DNA of 64,000 bases from VFMC01 sp963791635 (GCA_963791635.1 CAWBTC010000019.1:62001-126000), one strand, 5' to 3'. Positions 18,485 through 27,674 are shown, counted from the stretch's first letter. Made by a program: numbers and translations. The notes: a model not told the origin generated them from the sequence alone.

Positions 18485-19762
18485 TCACGCCACGCGCTTT
18501 GCTGCGAGGTCTGCGACGATCAACTGCCGGATCCCGATCCCACCGCAGAACGCGAACAGGCCCATCACGTACGGGATCGCACTCGTCGACCAGGGCGCCG
18601 CCACCACCACGGCCACGCCGATCAGCGACAGCACCGAGTCGAGCACGCGCACCAGCAGGGTCGCGCCTTGTCGGCCGCGCACAGCGGCGAGCACCCCGTA
18701 CGGTGTCGCTGCGGCAGTCGCAGCTGCGTACACCGACCAACCGAGCACGCTCCAGCGGTCGAGGTCGAACTCCTTGCCCACCATCGCGTTCCCGAGCGTC
18801 GGCGCAGCGAACGCGGCGAGCACGCCGAGCAGCAGCGACACCGCCGACAGCACGACCACACCGGTATCGGCCTGCCTCAGCAGCCGCGTGGTGGCTTCGT
18901 CCTTGGTCCGGGCGAAGCGTGCGAACAGATACGAGCTCGCGCCGTTCACCGCGAGCATCGCAGGGGCGACGAACAGGCGTGCGCCTTCGAGCTCGCCGTA
19001 CGCCGCCCGCCCGATGCCTGCGACTGCGATCACCCGCATCAACGCCAACATCACCGGGCGCACCGACACCTGCAACGCGCGCCACTTGCCGTACTCGAAC
19101 ACGCGAGTGCGGCCGTCGTCGGTGCCATCGCGACGCCCGGCACGAGCCCACCACCGATCGGCTTCGGGCAGCAGGAACACCCCCACCACCGTGGCGGCCA
19201 GCTGGCCGACCACGAGACCTTCGAGGAAGTGGGTGAGCGTCACCTCGGCATCGCCCAGGGACACGACAGTCACGAGTCCGACAGAGCCGACGAGGCCGAC
19301 CAGGTCGACGATCACGATCGACCAGAACCGCAGCGAGGCCATCAGCAACCGACGCAGGGTGTCCTCCACGACGAACGCCACACCGGCCAGGCCGAACACG
19401 ATCGCCTGACGCCAGGTGATGTACCCCGAGCCACCCAGACCCAGAGCTGCCACCAGACCGAACACCGTGGACAGCACCACCAGCCACCACTGCAACCCCG
19501 AGCGCACAATTCGCTCGGCGCGATCGAGCACGGTGAGCGAATCGCCGACGAAGCCCGACACGATGGCCGTGCCCACCACCACGAGCCCGAACAGCACCGC
19601 GAAGACCGCGAGGCCTTCCTTGCCGAGCAGGCGCGCCGCGAGGACCTGCAGCAAGAAGCTGCCCAAGGCCTGCGAGAACTGTGCGCTCACGGCACCGGCA
19701 ACGTTCCAGCGGGAGCGGTGCTGCACCGGCATGCTGACGGGAGCGCCGTTCGAGAGGCTCAT
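18485..19762 (-). CDS. Polysaccharide flippase-like protein (MOP/Wzx type)
   Basis: 425 residues with about 12 predicted membrane helices and an N-terminus like MOP-superfamily exporters (AGAVSAQFSQALGSFLLQVLAARLLG). Such proteins flip lipid-linked repeat units across the inner membrane. It lies directly downstream of the ligase/polymerase-like gene with a 24-base gap, consistent with a Wzx/Wzy pair. No substrate can be inferred. Confidence 0.8.
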   Translation of the reverse strand: MSLSNGAPVSMPVQHRSRWNVAGAVSAQFSQALGSFLLQVLAARLLGKEGLAVFAVLFGLVVVGTAIVSGFVGDSLTVLDRAERIVRSGLQWWLVVLSTVFGLVAALGLGGSGYITWRQAIVFGLAGVAFVVEDTLRRLLMASLRFWSIVIVDLVGLVGSVGLVTVVSLGDAEVTLTHFLEGLVVGQLAATVVGVFLLPEADRWWARAGRRDGTDDGRTRVFEYGKWRALQVSVRPVMLALMRVIAVAGIGRAAYGELEGARLFVAPAMLAVNGASSYLFARFARTKDEATTRLLRQADTGVVVLSAVSLLLGVLAAFAAPTLGNAMVGKEFDLDRWSVLGWSVYAAATAAATPYGVLAAVRGRQGATLLVRVLDSVLSLIGVAVVVAAPWSTSAIPYVMGLFAFCGGIGIRQLIVADLAAKRVA

Positions 19763-19786
19763 TGCGGCGACACCGATGAGGGTGAC

Positions 19787-21211
19787 TCACCCGGTGTCCT
19801 GCCCGTCGTTCTGATGGGTCGCGCGACGGACCACCGGACGTGCCGGACCCAAGGGCCGCGGCCGGGCCCGACGCTCCAAGCGGAACGCGAGCGCAGCGAC
19901 GTGGTTCTCCTCGACGATTCGATCGGTGGCGTCACCGACGATCACGACCCACGCGCCGGTGAGGTAGAGCATCAGCGCCGAGGCACCCACGCCGGCGCCC
20001 ATGTACTCCGCGGTCACGCCGTTGACGACCTGACAGACCATGAGTCCGACGATCGCGACCGTGTCGAACACCAGTGGCTCGGCGCCGGCGGTGCGACGGG
20101 CGCGACGGCGCACGCGCCAGCCGGCAGCGAACACCAACACGATGAGACCACCCCACCAGAACATGCCGAGCAGGCCGACATCGACGAGCACGTTGATGAA
20201 CGCGTTGTGTGCGCCACCCAGTCCGGTGTCCTCGAGGAACACGCCGCGCGACGCCGTGAGCCCCAGGCCATGCAACGGCCGCCGCTCGAAGGATTCGATC
20301 GCGATCGTCCACACCTCGGTGCGGTTGTTGAACGAGGCAAGCTTCTCGGCGTCTTCGTTGCGCAGGTAGAACTGGACGATCGGGCCGCCCACCGTGAGAG
20401 CGAGGCTGGACACCACCACGAGTGCGCTCACCAACAGGTCGCGCTTGCCTTCAGCGCGCAGCCACAACAGGGTGACCACCAAGATCGCGATCAGGGCGGC
20501 GCCGATCGAGCCGCGCGTGCGTGTGCGCACCAGCGACACCAGGTTCACCAGCAGCAGGAGCGCGTACACCCATCGCGCCCATGGCAGCTGCGCACCTCGG
20601 TGGGTGAGCCACATCGAGAACAGGATCACGCAGCTCATCGCCAGCATCGAGCCGGCCACCACACTGTGGGTGAACAGCCACGTGAACCGACCCGCCTGCT
20701 CCCCGGATTGCGGCGCTGAGTAGGCGAGACCGATCGCGATCGACGCAGTCACCAGCACGACGTAGCCATGGACGAATCGACGTGCCAGTGACACGTCGCC
20801 GTCGTTCACGAACTGCAGCACCGTCAGCACGATGATCACGAGCTGCACACCGCGCACCAGCGCGAGAACCGGGAACGGTGAGTAGAGCGTGCTTGCCGCA
20901 GCCGTGAGGCACCAGCCCATGGTCCACACCACGATGACGTGCGGACGGATCTTCGGGCGCAGACGAATCAGCAGGTAGAGGCCCACCACGCCGTACGCGA
21001 GCAGTTCGAGCGCGATGAAGGGATCGACCGAACCCGACAGGGTCTGGTCGTTGGCCCGCTTGCGGAGCTTGTACTCGGACGCGACGATCAGGACGAGGGG
21101 CAGCCACCACACCAGTGGGGTGGACGACTCGACGCGACGGCGCCACAGGACCAGCCGCGGCTCGTCCTCACGCTGCTCGGTGCTCGCCGCGGCCGGCAGA
21201 TCGTCGATCAT
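19787..21211 (-). CDS. O-antigen ligase/polymerase-like membrane protein (Wzy/WaaL)
   Basis: 474 residues with about 11-12 membrane helices. A large loop between late helices contains FNNRTEVWTIAIESFERRPLHGLG, and the HNAFINVLVDVGLLG segment is the characteristic signature of the Wzy_C/O-antigen ligase family. It would polymerise or ligate lipid-linked units on the outer face of the membrane. The ATG at 21211 is 26 bases after the stop of the Wzz/kinase-like gene, in operon order wzz-wzy-wzx. Confidence 0.86.
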   Translation of the reverse strand: MIDDLPAAASTEQREDEPRLVLWRRRVESSTPLVWWLPLVLIVASEYKLRKRANDQTLSGSVDPFIALELLAYGVVGLYLLIRLRPKIRPHVIVVWTMGWCLTAAASTLYSPFPVLALVRGVQLVIIVLTVLQFVNDGDVSLARRFVHGYVVLVTASIAIGLAYSAPQSGEQAGRFTWLFTHSVVAGSMLAMSCVILFSMWLTHRGAQLPWARWVYALLLLVNLVSLVRTRTRGSIGAALIAILVVTLLWLRAEGKRDLLVSALVVVSSLALTVGGPIVQFYLRNEDAEKLASFNNRTEVWTIAIESFERRPLHGLGLTASRGVFLEDTGLGGAHNAFINVLVDVGLLGMFWWGGLIVLVFAAGWRVRRRARRTAGAEPLVFDTVAIVGLMVCQVVNGVTAEYMGAGVGASALMLYLTGAWVVIVGDATDRIVEENHVAALAFRLERRARPRPLGPARPVVRRATHQNDGQDTG

Positions 21212-21237
21212 CGGGCGTCGCCGAGGATCATCCGAGA

Positions 21238-22638
21238 TCACCTGGGGTCGGCGTCGTAGATCACGCCGACCAGCGGCGCGCGGAGCACGTCGAGACGGCG
21301 GCGCAGCGCGAGGAGATCGCTCGACGCGGTCCCCGACGGCACCACCATCACCACGCCGTCTGCGACGCTGGCGAGCGCTGAGCCCTCTGCACGGTCCATC
21401 ATCGGCGCGGCATCCACCAGCACCACATCGAAGCGTTCCTGCAACTTCGACAGCACGGAACGAGACGTCGTCGACCGAAGCAGGCTCGACGCATGGTCGA
21501 CGGTCTGGCCACACGAGATGAAGCTCATCGAAGGACCGTCGGGCAGCTTCACCGAACGGATCGCCGACTGCTCGGTGGCCAAGCCGCCGAGCAGGTCGGT
21601 GAGACCCACCGAGCTCAGACCTGCCCCGAACCGGGCCGACAGACGCGGCTTGCGCAGGTTGCCGTCCACCACCAAGACGGTACGGCCCTCACGGGTCCAC
21701 GCCTCGGCCAGCCCGGCCACGAGATCGGCGTTGTTGGCCGCTTCCAGACTGCCCGTCACGACGAGCACGCCCCGCCCGGAGACGCTCGCAAGGTTGGTCG
21801 CCAACACCTCGATGCCCACGTTGGAACCGTGCTCTTCGATCTGGCCGATCAGCGGTGCGCCGAGCGCTGCCGCCGCCACCTCCGGATCGTTGACGATCGG
21901 GCGCCGCAAGGCCGCCAGCCAGGCGATCACACCCGTGATGAGCAGGCCGAACGCGAATGCTGCGACGCTGTACTGGACCACGGGCACGATGCGCGAGGCC
22001 GGGACGGCGCGTGGAGCGTCGACGAACTCGACGCCGGCGTCGAACAACGCGGCCTGCTTGCCCGTCTGGGCGATGTCGACCTCGATCTGTCCGATCGAGC
22101 CGGTCGTCTGGCCCTCGGGGATGTCGGCGAGCAGGGCCTGGCGTGCCGCTTGCAGCTCGCCGATCGCGATGTCGGCACGACGCCGGGTGTCGGCCCGAGT
22201 GAGCTCGGTGTAGGCGTCGGTGACTGCGGAGCAGATCCTGAACGCACGCGTCGAGTCGTCATCGTCGCACTCGACGATGATGCTGGAGTTGTCGGCGATC
22301 GACGTGGTGACGATGTTGCGCAGGGTCTCCACGTCGAGCGAGGTGTCGTTCAGCGCCTTGAGCACCTGGTCGAAGGTGGAATCGCTCTGGGCGAACTCCG
22401 CCCGCTGCTTCATGTAGGTGGCCATGTCGGTGGCAGCTGTCGTGCCGTCGCGGAACACCGGGACGCCGCGAGGGTCGGTGAGGAAGATGGCCGTGGTGAC
22501 GGTGGTCGTGCCGCTGGAGGCAAAGGCAAATGCCGCTGCGAGGACCGCCAGCAGCGCGCAGACCGGCAACGTGCGCGTGCGGAATCGCCAGAACGCCTCG
22601 ACAGGCCCGACGGCCGTGGATTCTGTGGGGGTGGGCAT
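21238..22638 (-). CDS. Wzz/BY-kinase-like protein with degenerate ATP-binding loop
   Basis: 466 residues. An N-terminal chain-length-determinant domain has membrane helices at about 24-42 and 222-244 around a coiled periplasmic segment. The cytoplasmic P-loop ATPase domain follows. Walker A' (VLVVDGNLRKPRL, 321-333) and Walker B (VVLVDAAPMMD, 405-415) are present. Where Walker A should read GxxGxGK(S/T), the sequence is TGSLEAANNADLV (about 295-307), with no Lys or Ser/Thr. The C-terminal Tyr cluster of BY-kinases is also missing. It is therefore probably a non-kinase polymer-length regulator. The ATG at 22638 has an AGAAGGA site and heads the operon. Confidence 0.82.
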   Translation of the reverse strand: MPTPTESTAVGPVEAFWRFRTRTLPVCALLAVLAAAFAFASSGTTTVTTAIFLTDPRGVPVFRDGTTAATDMATYMKQRAEFAQSDSTFDQVLKALNDTSLDVETLRNIVTTSIADNSSIIVECDDDDSTRAFRICSAVTDAYTELTRADTRRRADIAIGELQAARQALLADIPEGQTTGSIGQIEVDIAQTGKQAALFDAGVEFVDAPRAVPASRIVPVVQYSVAAFAFGLLITGVIAWLAALRRPIVNDPEVAAAALGAPLIGQIEEHGSNVGIEVLATNLASVSGRGVLVVTGSLEAANNADLVAGLAEAWTREGRTVLVVDGNLRKPRLSARFGAGLSSVGLTDLLGGLATEQSAIRSVKLPDGPSMSFISCGQTVDHASSLLRSTTSRSVLSKLQERFDVVLVDAAPMMDRAEGSALASVADGVVMVVPSGTASSDLLALRRRLDVLRAPLVGVIYDADPR

Positions 22639-22768
22639 TCGTTGTCCTTCTGACTGCGCGACAGGCATCCGCTGGGGGATCGGCTGAGTATCGGCAAGAA
22701 GTCTGACGAACAGTAGCGATTTTCGTCGCGATTGGTCCCGCGCCCCCAGGGCTGACCGCACCTGTCGG

Positions 22769-22815
22769 TTCTGGTCGCGGCGCCTTGCGGAGATTGCCGG
22801 CTCTCGCGACCAGAA
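22769..22815 (-). terminator. Long-stem hairpin 3' of the methylase gene (shared arms)
   Basis: Arms TTCTGGTCGCG (22769-22779) and CGCGACCAGAA (22805-22815) pair perfectly with a 25-base loop. It starts 20 bases beyond the stop of the minus-strand methylase gene. The same arms recur at 36544-36590. There is no T-tract, so termination is inferred from position. Confidence 0.55.
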
Positions 22816-22834
22816 CGCTCCGGCTGCGCTCTCG

Positions 22835-24148
22835 TCACCGGGGAATGCTGGCCAGGAGCGCCGGGGTGAGACGTACCGTGTTCGCGGACAGGCCGCTGCC
22901 TGCCGCATGGTGACGGACCCACTGAGTCGCATGGTCGCTGCCCAGGATCTGGGCCACCTCGTCGAGCGCATCGGTGGTGCAGGTGATCACCGGCACGCTC
23001 GGCAACCAGGCACCGGTGGGATCCGCGACGGCCTCGATGACGCGCGTCTGGTTGGCGATCAGCAGCTTCGGCACCAGTCGGCGACGAGCCCAGCCCTGCA
23101 TCCGTGGCGACAGTTGCGCGAGGTCGACCCGCGGTGCGAGGTACCGCTGCTTGGCGAACCGTGTCGGGCGTTCGCCCCAGAGACAACGGCCCGGCTCGAT
23201 CAGCCCACTCGTGATCAGCGCCGGACCCTCGGCGTCGTCACCCACGGCGCCGACCAGGCCGTAGTACTGGTCGCGGAAGTCGACGGAGAAGGATGCGATG
23301 TCACCGAGGTTGCGACCCGTCGATGCTGGCGGAGGGTCCACCTCGTCGAGCAAGAGCGCACCCCACGAAGAGGAGTCGAGCGAGCATGCTGGGGCGGTCG
23401 ACACCACCTCGAACCGAGGACCCGAGGTGCGAGCCACCTCACCCTGGGTCTCGCCCGCCTCGAGCACCACTGCACACGTGCGGACCGACGCGTCGAACAT
23501 CGGCTGGTGTGACCACCACAGATGCACCAACGCAGTGCGCTCCAACACGCCCGCGCGGATGGTGGCGGCGTCACGCGTCGAGAGCACCGATTGGGGGAGC
23601 ACGAGCGCGACTCTCCCCCCGTCGCCGTTGACGAGTTGCACCGCCAAGGCGAGGAACTCGGCCGCCGAGTCTGCGTATGGCCCGCCGCCGAAGCGCGATC
23701 GGCCACCTCGCGTGGTGGCCGCCGACATCTGGTTGAGGAACGGAGGGTTGCCGATCACCACGTCGAATCGTCGATCACCCCAGACATGGCCGAGGGCGTC
23801 AGCGTGCAGGATCTCGGCATCGGGCAACCGCTCACGCGACGCCGCCACCGCCACCGGATCGATGTCGACTCCGGTCAGCCTCGCTCGCCCGCCGAGTCGT
23901 TCGCCGACTGCCGCCAGGAACCTTCCGTCGCCACAGGCCGGATCGAGCACGGTGATCGGGCAGCCGTCGTCGGGCGGTCGGCCGGCGAGCGGATTGCCGG
24001 CGAGCGAAAGGCCGGCAGACGAATAGTCGGCGAGCGCGATGGTGACCACATGCTCGACGAGTGCTTCGGGGGTGTACCACGCACCGAGGAGCTTGCGACG
24101 CCCCACCGGTTCAGACATCGCCGGGTCGGACATCGCAGCGGGCGGCAT
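22835..24148 (-). CDS. Solitary N6-adenine DNA methyltransferase
   Basis: 437 residues. The SAM-binding motif I DPACGDGRFL lies at about 69-78 and the catalytic NPPF motif at 134-137 marks adenine-N6 methylation, as in gamma/type IIG-like methylases. An N-terminal LLGAWYTPEALVEHV is typical of type I/IIG M proteins. The remaining 290 residues would hold a target-recognition region. No nuclease domain is present in the protein and no restriction gene lies beside it, so it may be an orphan epigenetic methylase. ATG 24148 is used; Met6 and Met11 are alternatives. Confidence 0.85.
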   Translation of the reverse strand: MPPAAMSDPAMSEPVGRRKLLGAWYTPEALVEHVVTIALADYSSAGLSLAGNPLAGRPPDDGCPITVLDPACGDGRFLAAVGERLGGRARLTGVDIDPVAVAASRERLPDAEILHADALGHVWGDRRFDVVIGNPPFLNQMSAATTRGGRSRFGGGPYADSAAEFLALAVQLVNGDGGRVALVLPQSVLSTRDAATIRAGVLERTALVHLWWSHQPMFDASVRTCAVVLEAGETQGEVARTSGPRFEVVSTAPACSLDSSSWGALLLDEVDPPPASTGRNLGDIASFSVDFRDQYYGLVGAVGDDAEGPALITSGLIEPGRCLWGERPTRFAKQRYLAPRVDLAQLSPRMQGWARRRLVPKLLIANQTRVIEAVADPTGAWLPSVPVITCTTDALDEVAQILGSDHATQWVRHHAAGSGLSANTVRLTPALLASIPR

Positions 24149-24170
24149 CCGCCCACCCTACGAGCGCCGT

Positions 24171-24899
24171 TCATCCGTTCAGAGCAATCGTGCGACCGGC
24201 GTCGGAGAGGTTCGGCCCGAGATGATCCGGGTCGAGCAAGCGATCTCGACGCTGTTCGACAGCACATCGGCTCGCCAGGAAGAGCGCCCCGACGCCACCA
24301 AGGATCCACGGAGGCATGATCGCCAACACGGTGGCGACGGCGACCGTCGAGCGTCGAGATCGACGACTGATGCCGACGGCTGCGACGAACGCGAGACCCG
24401 AGACGTACACGATCGGGTCGCTCCGAGACACCAGGTCGTGGCCCGACTCGAACGCCTCGGGATCCTCGGCGAGCGACGCCCGCACGTCGTCATCTCCGTA
24501 CGGCGTCGTCCAGATCGACGTCGCGACGCGCCAGTTCCCCGCAGCAGCAACGAGCAACCCCACCACCAACGGCACCAAGAGCAGCCGCGCCCACCCAGCA
24601 CGCGACGCGACGAGCGCAGCGGCCAAGAGTCCGATCGCGACGGCGACCGAGCCGTACACCGACAGCAGATGGGTGCTCCAGTGCCCACGCGGACGCGGCG
24701 CGAACTGACCGATGACGTCGACGGCCACCATTGGGACCACAACCAACGCATACGGCCACCGCGTCCGAGCGACGGAGCGCAGTCGCGCCTGTGCCGTCGC
24801 CCCCGGCCGAAGGGATCGATCGCGCCGGGTCGCCACGGCGATGACCACACCGACGACCAGCGTTGTTCGCAACGCGACGCCCAACAGATCGAGCACCAT
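24171..24899 (-). CDS. Multi-pass membrane protein of unknown function
   Basis: 242 residues with six or seven hydrophobic helices, Arg-rich short loops and one longer extracytoplasmic loop with PYGDDDVRAS. No family is recognised. The start (24899) is one base after the stop of the mini-LuxR gene, so the two form a tight pair. The regulator is encoded first and this protein may be its sensor or output partner (inference). Confidence 0.65.
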   Translation of the reverse strand: MVLDLLGVALRTTLVVGVVIAVATRRDRSLRPGATAQARLRSVARTRWPYALVVVPMVAVDVIGQFAPRPRGHWSTHLLSVYGSVAVAIGLLAAALVASRAGWARLLLVPLVVGLLVAAAGNWRVATSIWTTPYGDDDVRASLAEDPEAFESGHDLVSRSDPIVYVSGLAFVAAVGISRRSRRSTVAVATVLAIMPPWILGGVGALFLASRCAVEQRRDRLLDPDHLGPNLSDAGRTIALNG

Positions 24900-24900
24900 C

Positions 24901-25128
24901 TCACATCCCCCGTCTGGCGGCTTGGGTGGCGACGCTCACTCGACTGTCGACACCGAGCTTCAAGAACACGTGGGCGAGGTGGGTCTCCACCGTGCGGCGC
25001 GACACTCCGAGCCGGTCGCCGATCACGCGGTTGGTCCCACCCTCGAGCAGCAGCTCCACGACTGCCCGCTCGGTGGGCGTCAGGCTCTCCCAACCCGTTG
25101 CGTCACGCCTGTACGTCGTCGCCGTCAC
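24901..25128 (-). CDS. Stand-alone LuxR/GerE DNA-binding domain protein (75 aa)
   Basis: Almost the whole protein is one GerE helix-turn-helix: LTPTERAVVELLLEGGTN, then IGDRLGVSRRTVETHLAHVFLKLGV. There is no receiver, ligand-binding or kinase domain. It is encoded directly before, and nearly overlapping with, a membrane protein. Small LuxR-only regulators exist, but pairing with a membrane protein suggests a membrane-linked control circuit. The start ATG at 25128 is the only one that keeps the domain intact. Confidence 0.8.
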   Translation of the reverse strand: MTATTYRRDATGWESLTPTERAVVELLLEGGTNRVIGDRLGVSRRTVETHLAHVFLKLGVDSRVSVATQAARRGM

Positions 25129-25285
25129 ATCGGCTCCTTCCGATCGTCTTCACACCACAGACGATCGACCGGCCGGATCGGGTGACACCACGCCCGGTGT
25201 CACGCGAATGAGGCGTGCCTCACCCTGTCACCCGCGACGGCCCGACGCCCGTCTGTGATGACATGAGCCGCAGTGTCGGAATCCG

Positions 25286-25936
25286 ATGACAGCCGCATGT
25301 GCGACCATGGGAACCGTGGACGCTCTGGGAGTGCGGATCCACGGTGCACTGATCGCATGGTGCAACGTTCCCGCGTGGTACGCGGTCGAGGTCACGCCTC
25401 CCGCACGCGCCTCCCAACCGGCGACGCTCGACATCGATTCATTCGTCGTCACCATGTTCCGCGACCACGGCGTGCACCTGCTGCGCCTCGCCCGTTTGTT
25501 CGTCGACGACCTGACCGCCGCGGAGGATCTCGTCCAGGAGGCATTCATCCGCCTCGCACGTTCTGCGCATCGCATCGACGATGCCGAACGCGGGCCCGCC
25601 TACCTCCGCTCGATCGTCGTGAACCTCGCCCGTGACCACAACCGCCGCGGCCTGGTCTCGATGCGCCACCGCTTGCCACTCACGCAACCCGCGCGGGAGA
25701 TCGACGACGAGGTGCTGTTGCGCGAGGACCAGCGCGAGGTGATCGAGGCCCTGCGCGACCTTCCCGATCGACAGCGGGTCTGCCTCGTGCTGCGCTACTA
25801 CGACGAGCTCGGCATCGACGACATCGCCGCAACCGTCGGCATCTCGCGGAACTCGGTCAAGACGCACCTCCAACGCGGCCTCGCCGCCCTCGAACAGCGC
25901 CTCGAACAGCGCCTCGGCCCATCGGAGACCCGATGA
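25286..25936 (+). CDS. ECF-type RNA polymerase sigma factor (SigE-like)
   Basis: Up to 216 residues. Region 2 is near 50-115 (LRLARLFVDDLTAAEDLVQEAFIRLA) and region 4 near 145-205 (LRDLPDRQRVCLVLRYYDELGIDDIAATVGISRNSVKTHLQRG). The roughly 45 residues before region 2 are unusual; a later start is possible because no strong ribosome site precedes ATG 25286. The C-terminus is LEQRLEQRL, encoded by a 12-bp tandem repeat. The stop overlaps the next ATG (ATGA), so the sigma factor is coupled to a four-helix membrane protein that may be its anti-sigma partner (inference). Confidence 0.88.
   Translation: MTAACATMGTVDALGVRIHGALIAWCNVPAWYAVEVTPPARASQPATLDIDSFVVTMFRDHGVHLLRLARLFVDDLTAAEDLVQEAFIRLARSAHRIDDAERGPAYLRSIVVNLARDHNRRGLVSMRHRLPLTQPAREIDDEVLLREDQREVIEALRDLPDRQRVCLVLRYYDELGIDDIAATVGISRNSVKTHLQRGLAALEQRLEQRLGPSETR
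25889..25917 (+). repeat. 12-bp tandem repeat near the sigma-factor 3' end
   Basis: CTCGAACAGCGC is repeated 2.4 times, encoding LEQRLEQRL, 17 bases before the stop. Confidence 0.75.
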
Positions 25937-26583
25937 ACCCGAACGACCTGGGGCCGATCGAGGGCCGACTCAGCAGCGTGTTCCACGCCGCCGCCGCCGA
26001 CATCTCCGAGCGTGACGACCTGTTCGCTCGCGTGGGTCTCAGCATCGACGACGACCGGCGCCTCCGACGCCAGCATCGTTCGCTGGTCACCGTGTTCATG
26101 TGCATCCTCGCCGCCTCAGCCTCGTTGACCATCGCCGTCATCGACACACATCAAGGAGAACCGATCATGGACTGGTGGATCCTCGAACTCATGACCTGCG
26201 CGGTGCTCGTCGCCGTTGCGTTCTGGCTCGGCCCGCTCATCAAGCGATTCGGGCGCAGTTACGCCGCGGACGTGTTCCGTGCCAATCCCCGCACCGGCAA
26301 GAGCTTCATCATGCTCACCGACGTGGCGTACTACCTGATCTTCTTCTCGTACATCCTGTTCACGGTGAGCTTCGAACCCAAAGGCGGATGGGCCGACACG
26401 GTCGGGGCGTCTCAGCTCCAGCACGAGACGGCCCGCATCGCGGGGATCCTGTTGATCATCGGTGTGCTGCACAGCGTGAACCTGATGGCGTTGCCGGTGA
26501 TGGGGAGACTGCTCACGCTCAATCGCCACCTCGACGAATCGGCTGCGCCCCAGGCTCGCGGATCCGACTCGCATCCCGGCTGA
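25933..26583 (+). CDS. Four-helix membrane protein, possible sigma-factor partner
   Basis: 216 residues. An N-terminal cytoplasmic stretch of about 48 residues, acidic and helical (ISERDDLFARVGLSIDDDRRL), is followed by four membrane helices near 49-67, 78-98, 125-145 and 165-187. No zinc-binding HxxxCxxC anti-sigma motif is present and no family is recognised. Translational coupling to the sigma factor makes it a candidate non-classical anti-sigma factor. That role is inferred from context only. Confidence 0.7.
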   Translation: MNPNDLGPIEGRLSSVFHAAAADISERDDLFARVGLSIDDDRRLRRQHRSLVTVFMCILAASASLTIAVIDTHQGEPIMDWWILELMTCAVLVAVAFWLGPLIKRFGRSYAADVFRANPRTGKSFIMLTDVAYYLIFFSYILFTVSFEPKGGWADTVGASQLQHETARIAGILLIIGVLHSVNLMALPVMGRLLTLNRHLDESAAPQARGSDSHPG

Positions 26584-26592
26584 GGAACGACG

Positions 26593-27621
26593 GTGAGCTC
26601 AACGGGAGCCAAAGACGGCGTGGGCATCAAGGTCGTCATCGGCGTCATCGGCGTCATCGCGGCCATGGTGGTGCTGTTCGTCGTCATCCTCGGTGCCGGC
26701 CGGCTGATCTTCGGGACGTTCACCGACGAGGAACCCTCGACCGCACCATCGGGCGAGCAGCCCGACGCGCAGGCATCGGTCACCGAGGGTCGCGACGGTG
26801 CTGCATCCGACGACGAACCGGTCCCGCCGACGCCGGATCGACGACTGGTCACGCTGATCGCCCGCCCGGTCGATCAGGTGCGAGCCCGATCGACGTATGC
26901 CGATCTCAGCGACGGCGAGGTCGTGCGGATGACGATCAGACGCGCCGAATCATCGCGCGGCATCATCGAGCAGTGCGTCGTCGAACACGGCGTGCGAGCC
27001 GACGGCCTGACGGCATGCGGCAACGAGCTGCCCGTGGTGACCGACGAGCACGGCGCTGCCGACGTGTTGTACCAAGTGGTGGACACAGAGAGGTGCGGCG
27101 GGAACGATCGGTGTGTCGTCGTCGTCCGATTCCCGGCCGATGACCAGATGGCCGACGCCTTCATCGTGTTCGGCGATGGACCGCCCGAACCCACCGTCGA
27201 CGTCGAACCAGCAGGTCCGTACGTGACCGGCGACGAGGTCCTGGTGGACGTCGGCGAAGCGTCGCCCGATGCCGCGTGGTCGGTGCGACTGTGCAGTGAC
27301 ACGTGCACCGATCCGATCGTCGGCACCGCCACGTCGGACGGCCGCTTCTCGACGACGATCGAGGTCGACGGCGAGTGCACCCGATGTGAGCTGTTGGTGA
27401 GCACAGGGCCCCGTGAGGTCGCCTACCCACTGACGATCAAAGGCGGACCGGGCGCCTCGTACTCGCTGAGCCGCCTGCTGGCGGGCCTCGCCGCAGCCAT
27501 CGGATTCCTCGCTGCCGCCGTGCAGATCTCGCGCCGCACCGACTGGCGGCCACCGTCGGAGGCAGCGACTCCGGCGTTCGACGGCCCCTGGCGATGGGAC
27601 GACCTCCTCGACGACGACTGA
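26593..27621 (+). CDS. Bitopic envelope protein with Cys-rich extracytoplasmic domain
   Basis: 342 residues from GTG 26593. There is an N-terminal membrane helix (about 14-40), an acidic Pro/Ser linker, and an extracytoplasmic beta-rich region with paired cysteines (including ERCGGNDRC, RLCSDTC, GECTRC), probably disulfides. A second hydrophobic helix near 290-310 precedes a short tail. Two homologous-looking beta modules sit around 85-185 and 195-280. No family is recognised. It follows the sigma factor and the four-helix protein with a ten-base gap, so it is probably the third gene of one unit. Confidence 0.7.
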   Translation: MSSTGAKDGVGIKVVIGVIGVIAAMVVLFVVILGAGRLIFGTFTDEEPSTAPSGEQPDAQASVTEGRDGAASDDEPVPPTPDRRLVTLIARPVDQVRARSTYADLSDGEVVRMTIRRAESSRGIIEQCVVEHGVRADGLTACGNELPVVTDEHGAADVLYQVVDTERCGGNDRCVVVVRFPADDQMADAFIVFGDGPPEPTVDVEPAGPYVTGDEVLVDVGEASPDAAWSVRLCSDTCTDPIVGTATSDGRFSTTIEVDGECTRCELLVSTGPREVAYPLTIKGGPGASYSLSRLLAGLAAAIGFLAAAVQISRRTDWRPPSEAATPAFDGPWRWDDLLDDD

Positions 27622-27674
27622 TTTCGATCCGGCTCGTTTGCCGGACGCAGGCGTGCGCGGCTTATGGTCGTGCC

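Noticed and set aside
18467..20719. 750-aa open frame on the plus strand
   Set aside because: Antisense to the flippase and ligase-like genes, composed of His/Arg/Glu-rich sequence typical of shadow frames.
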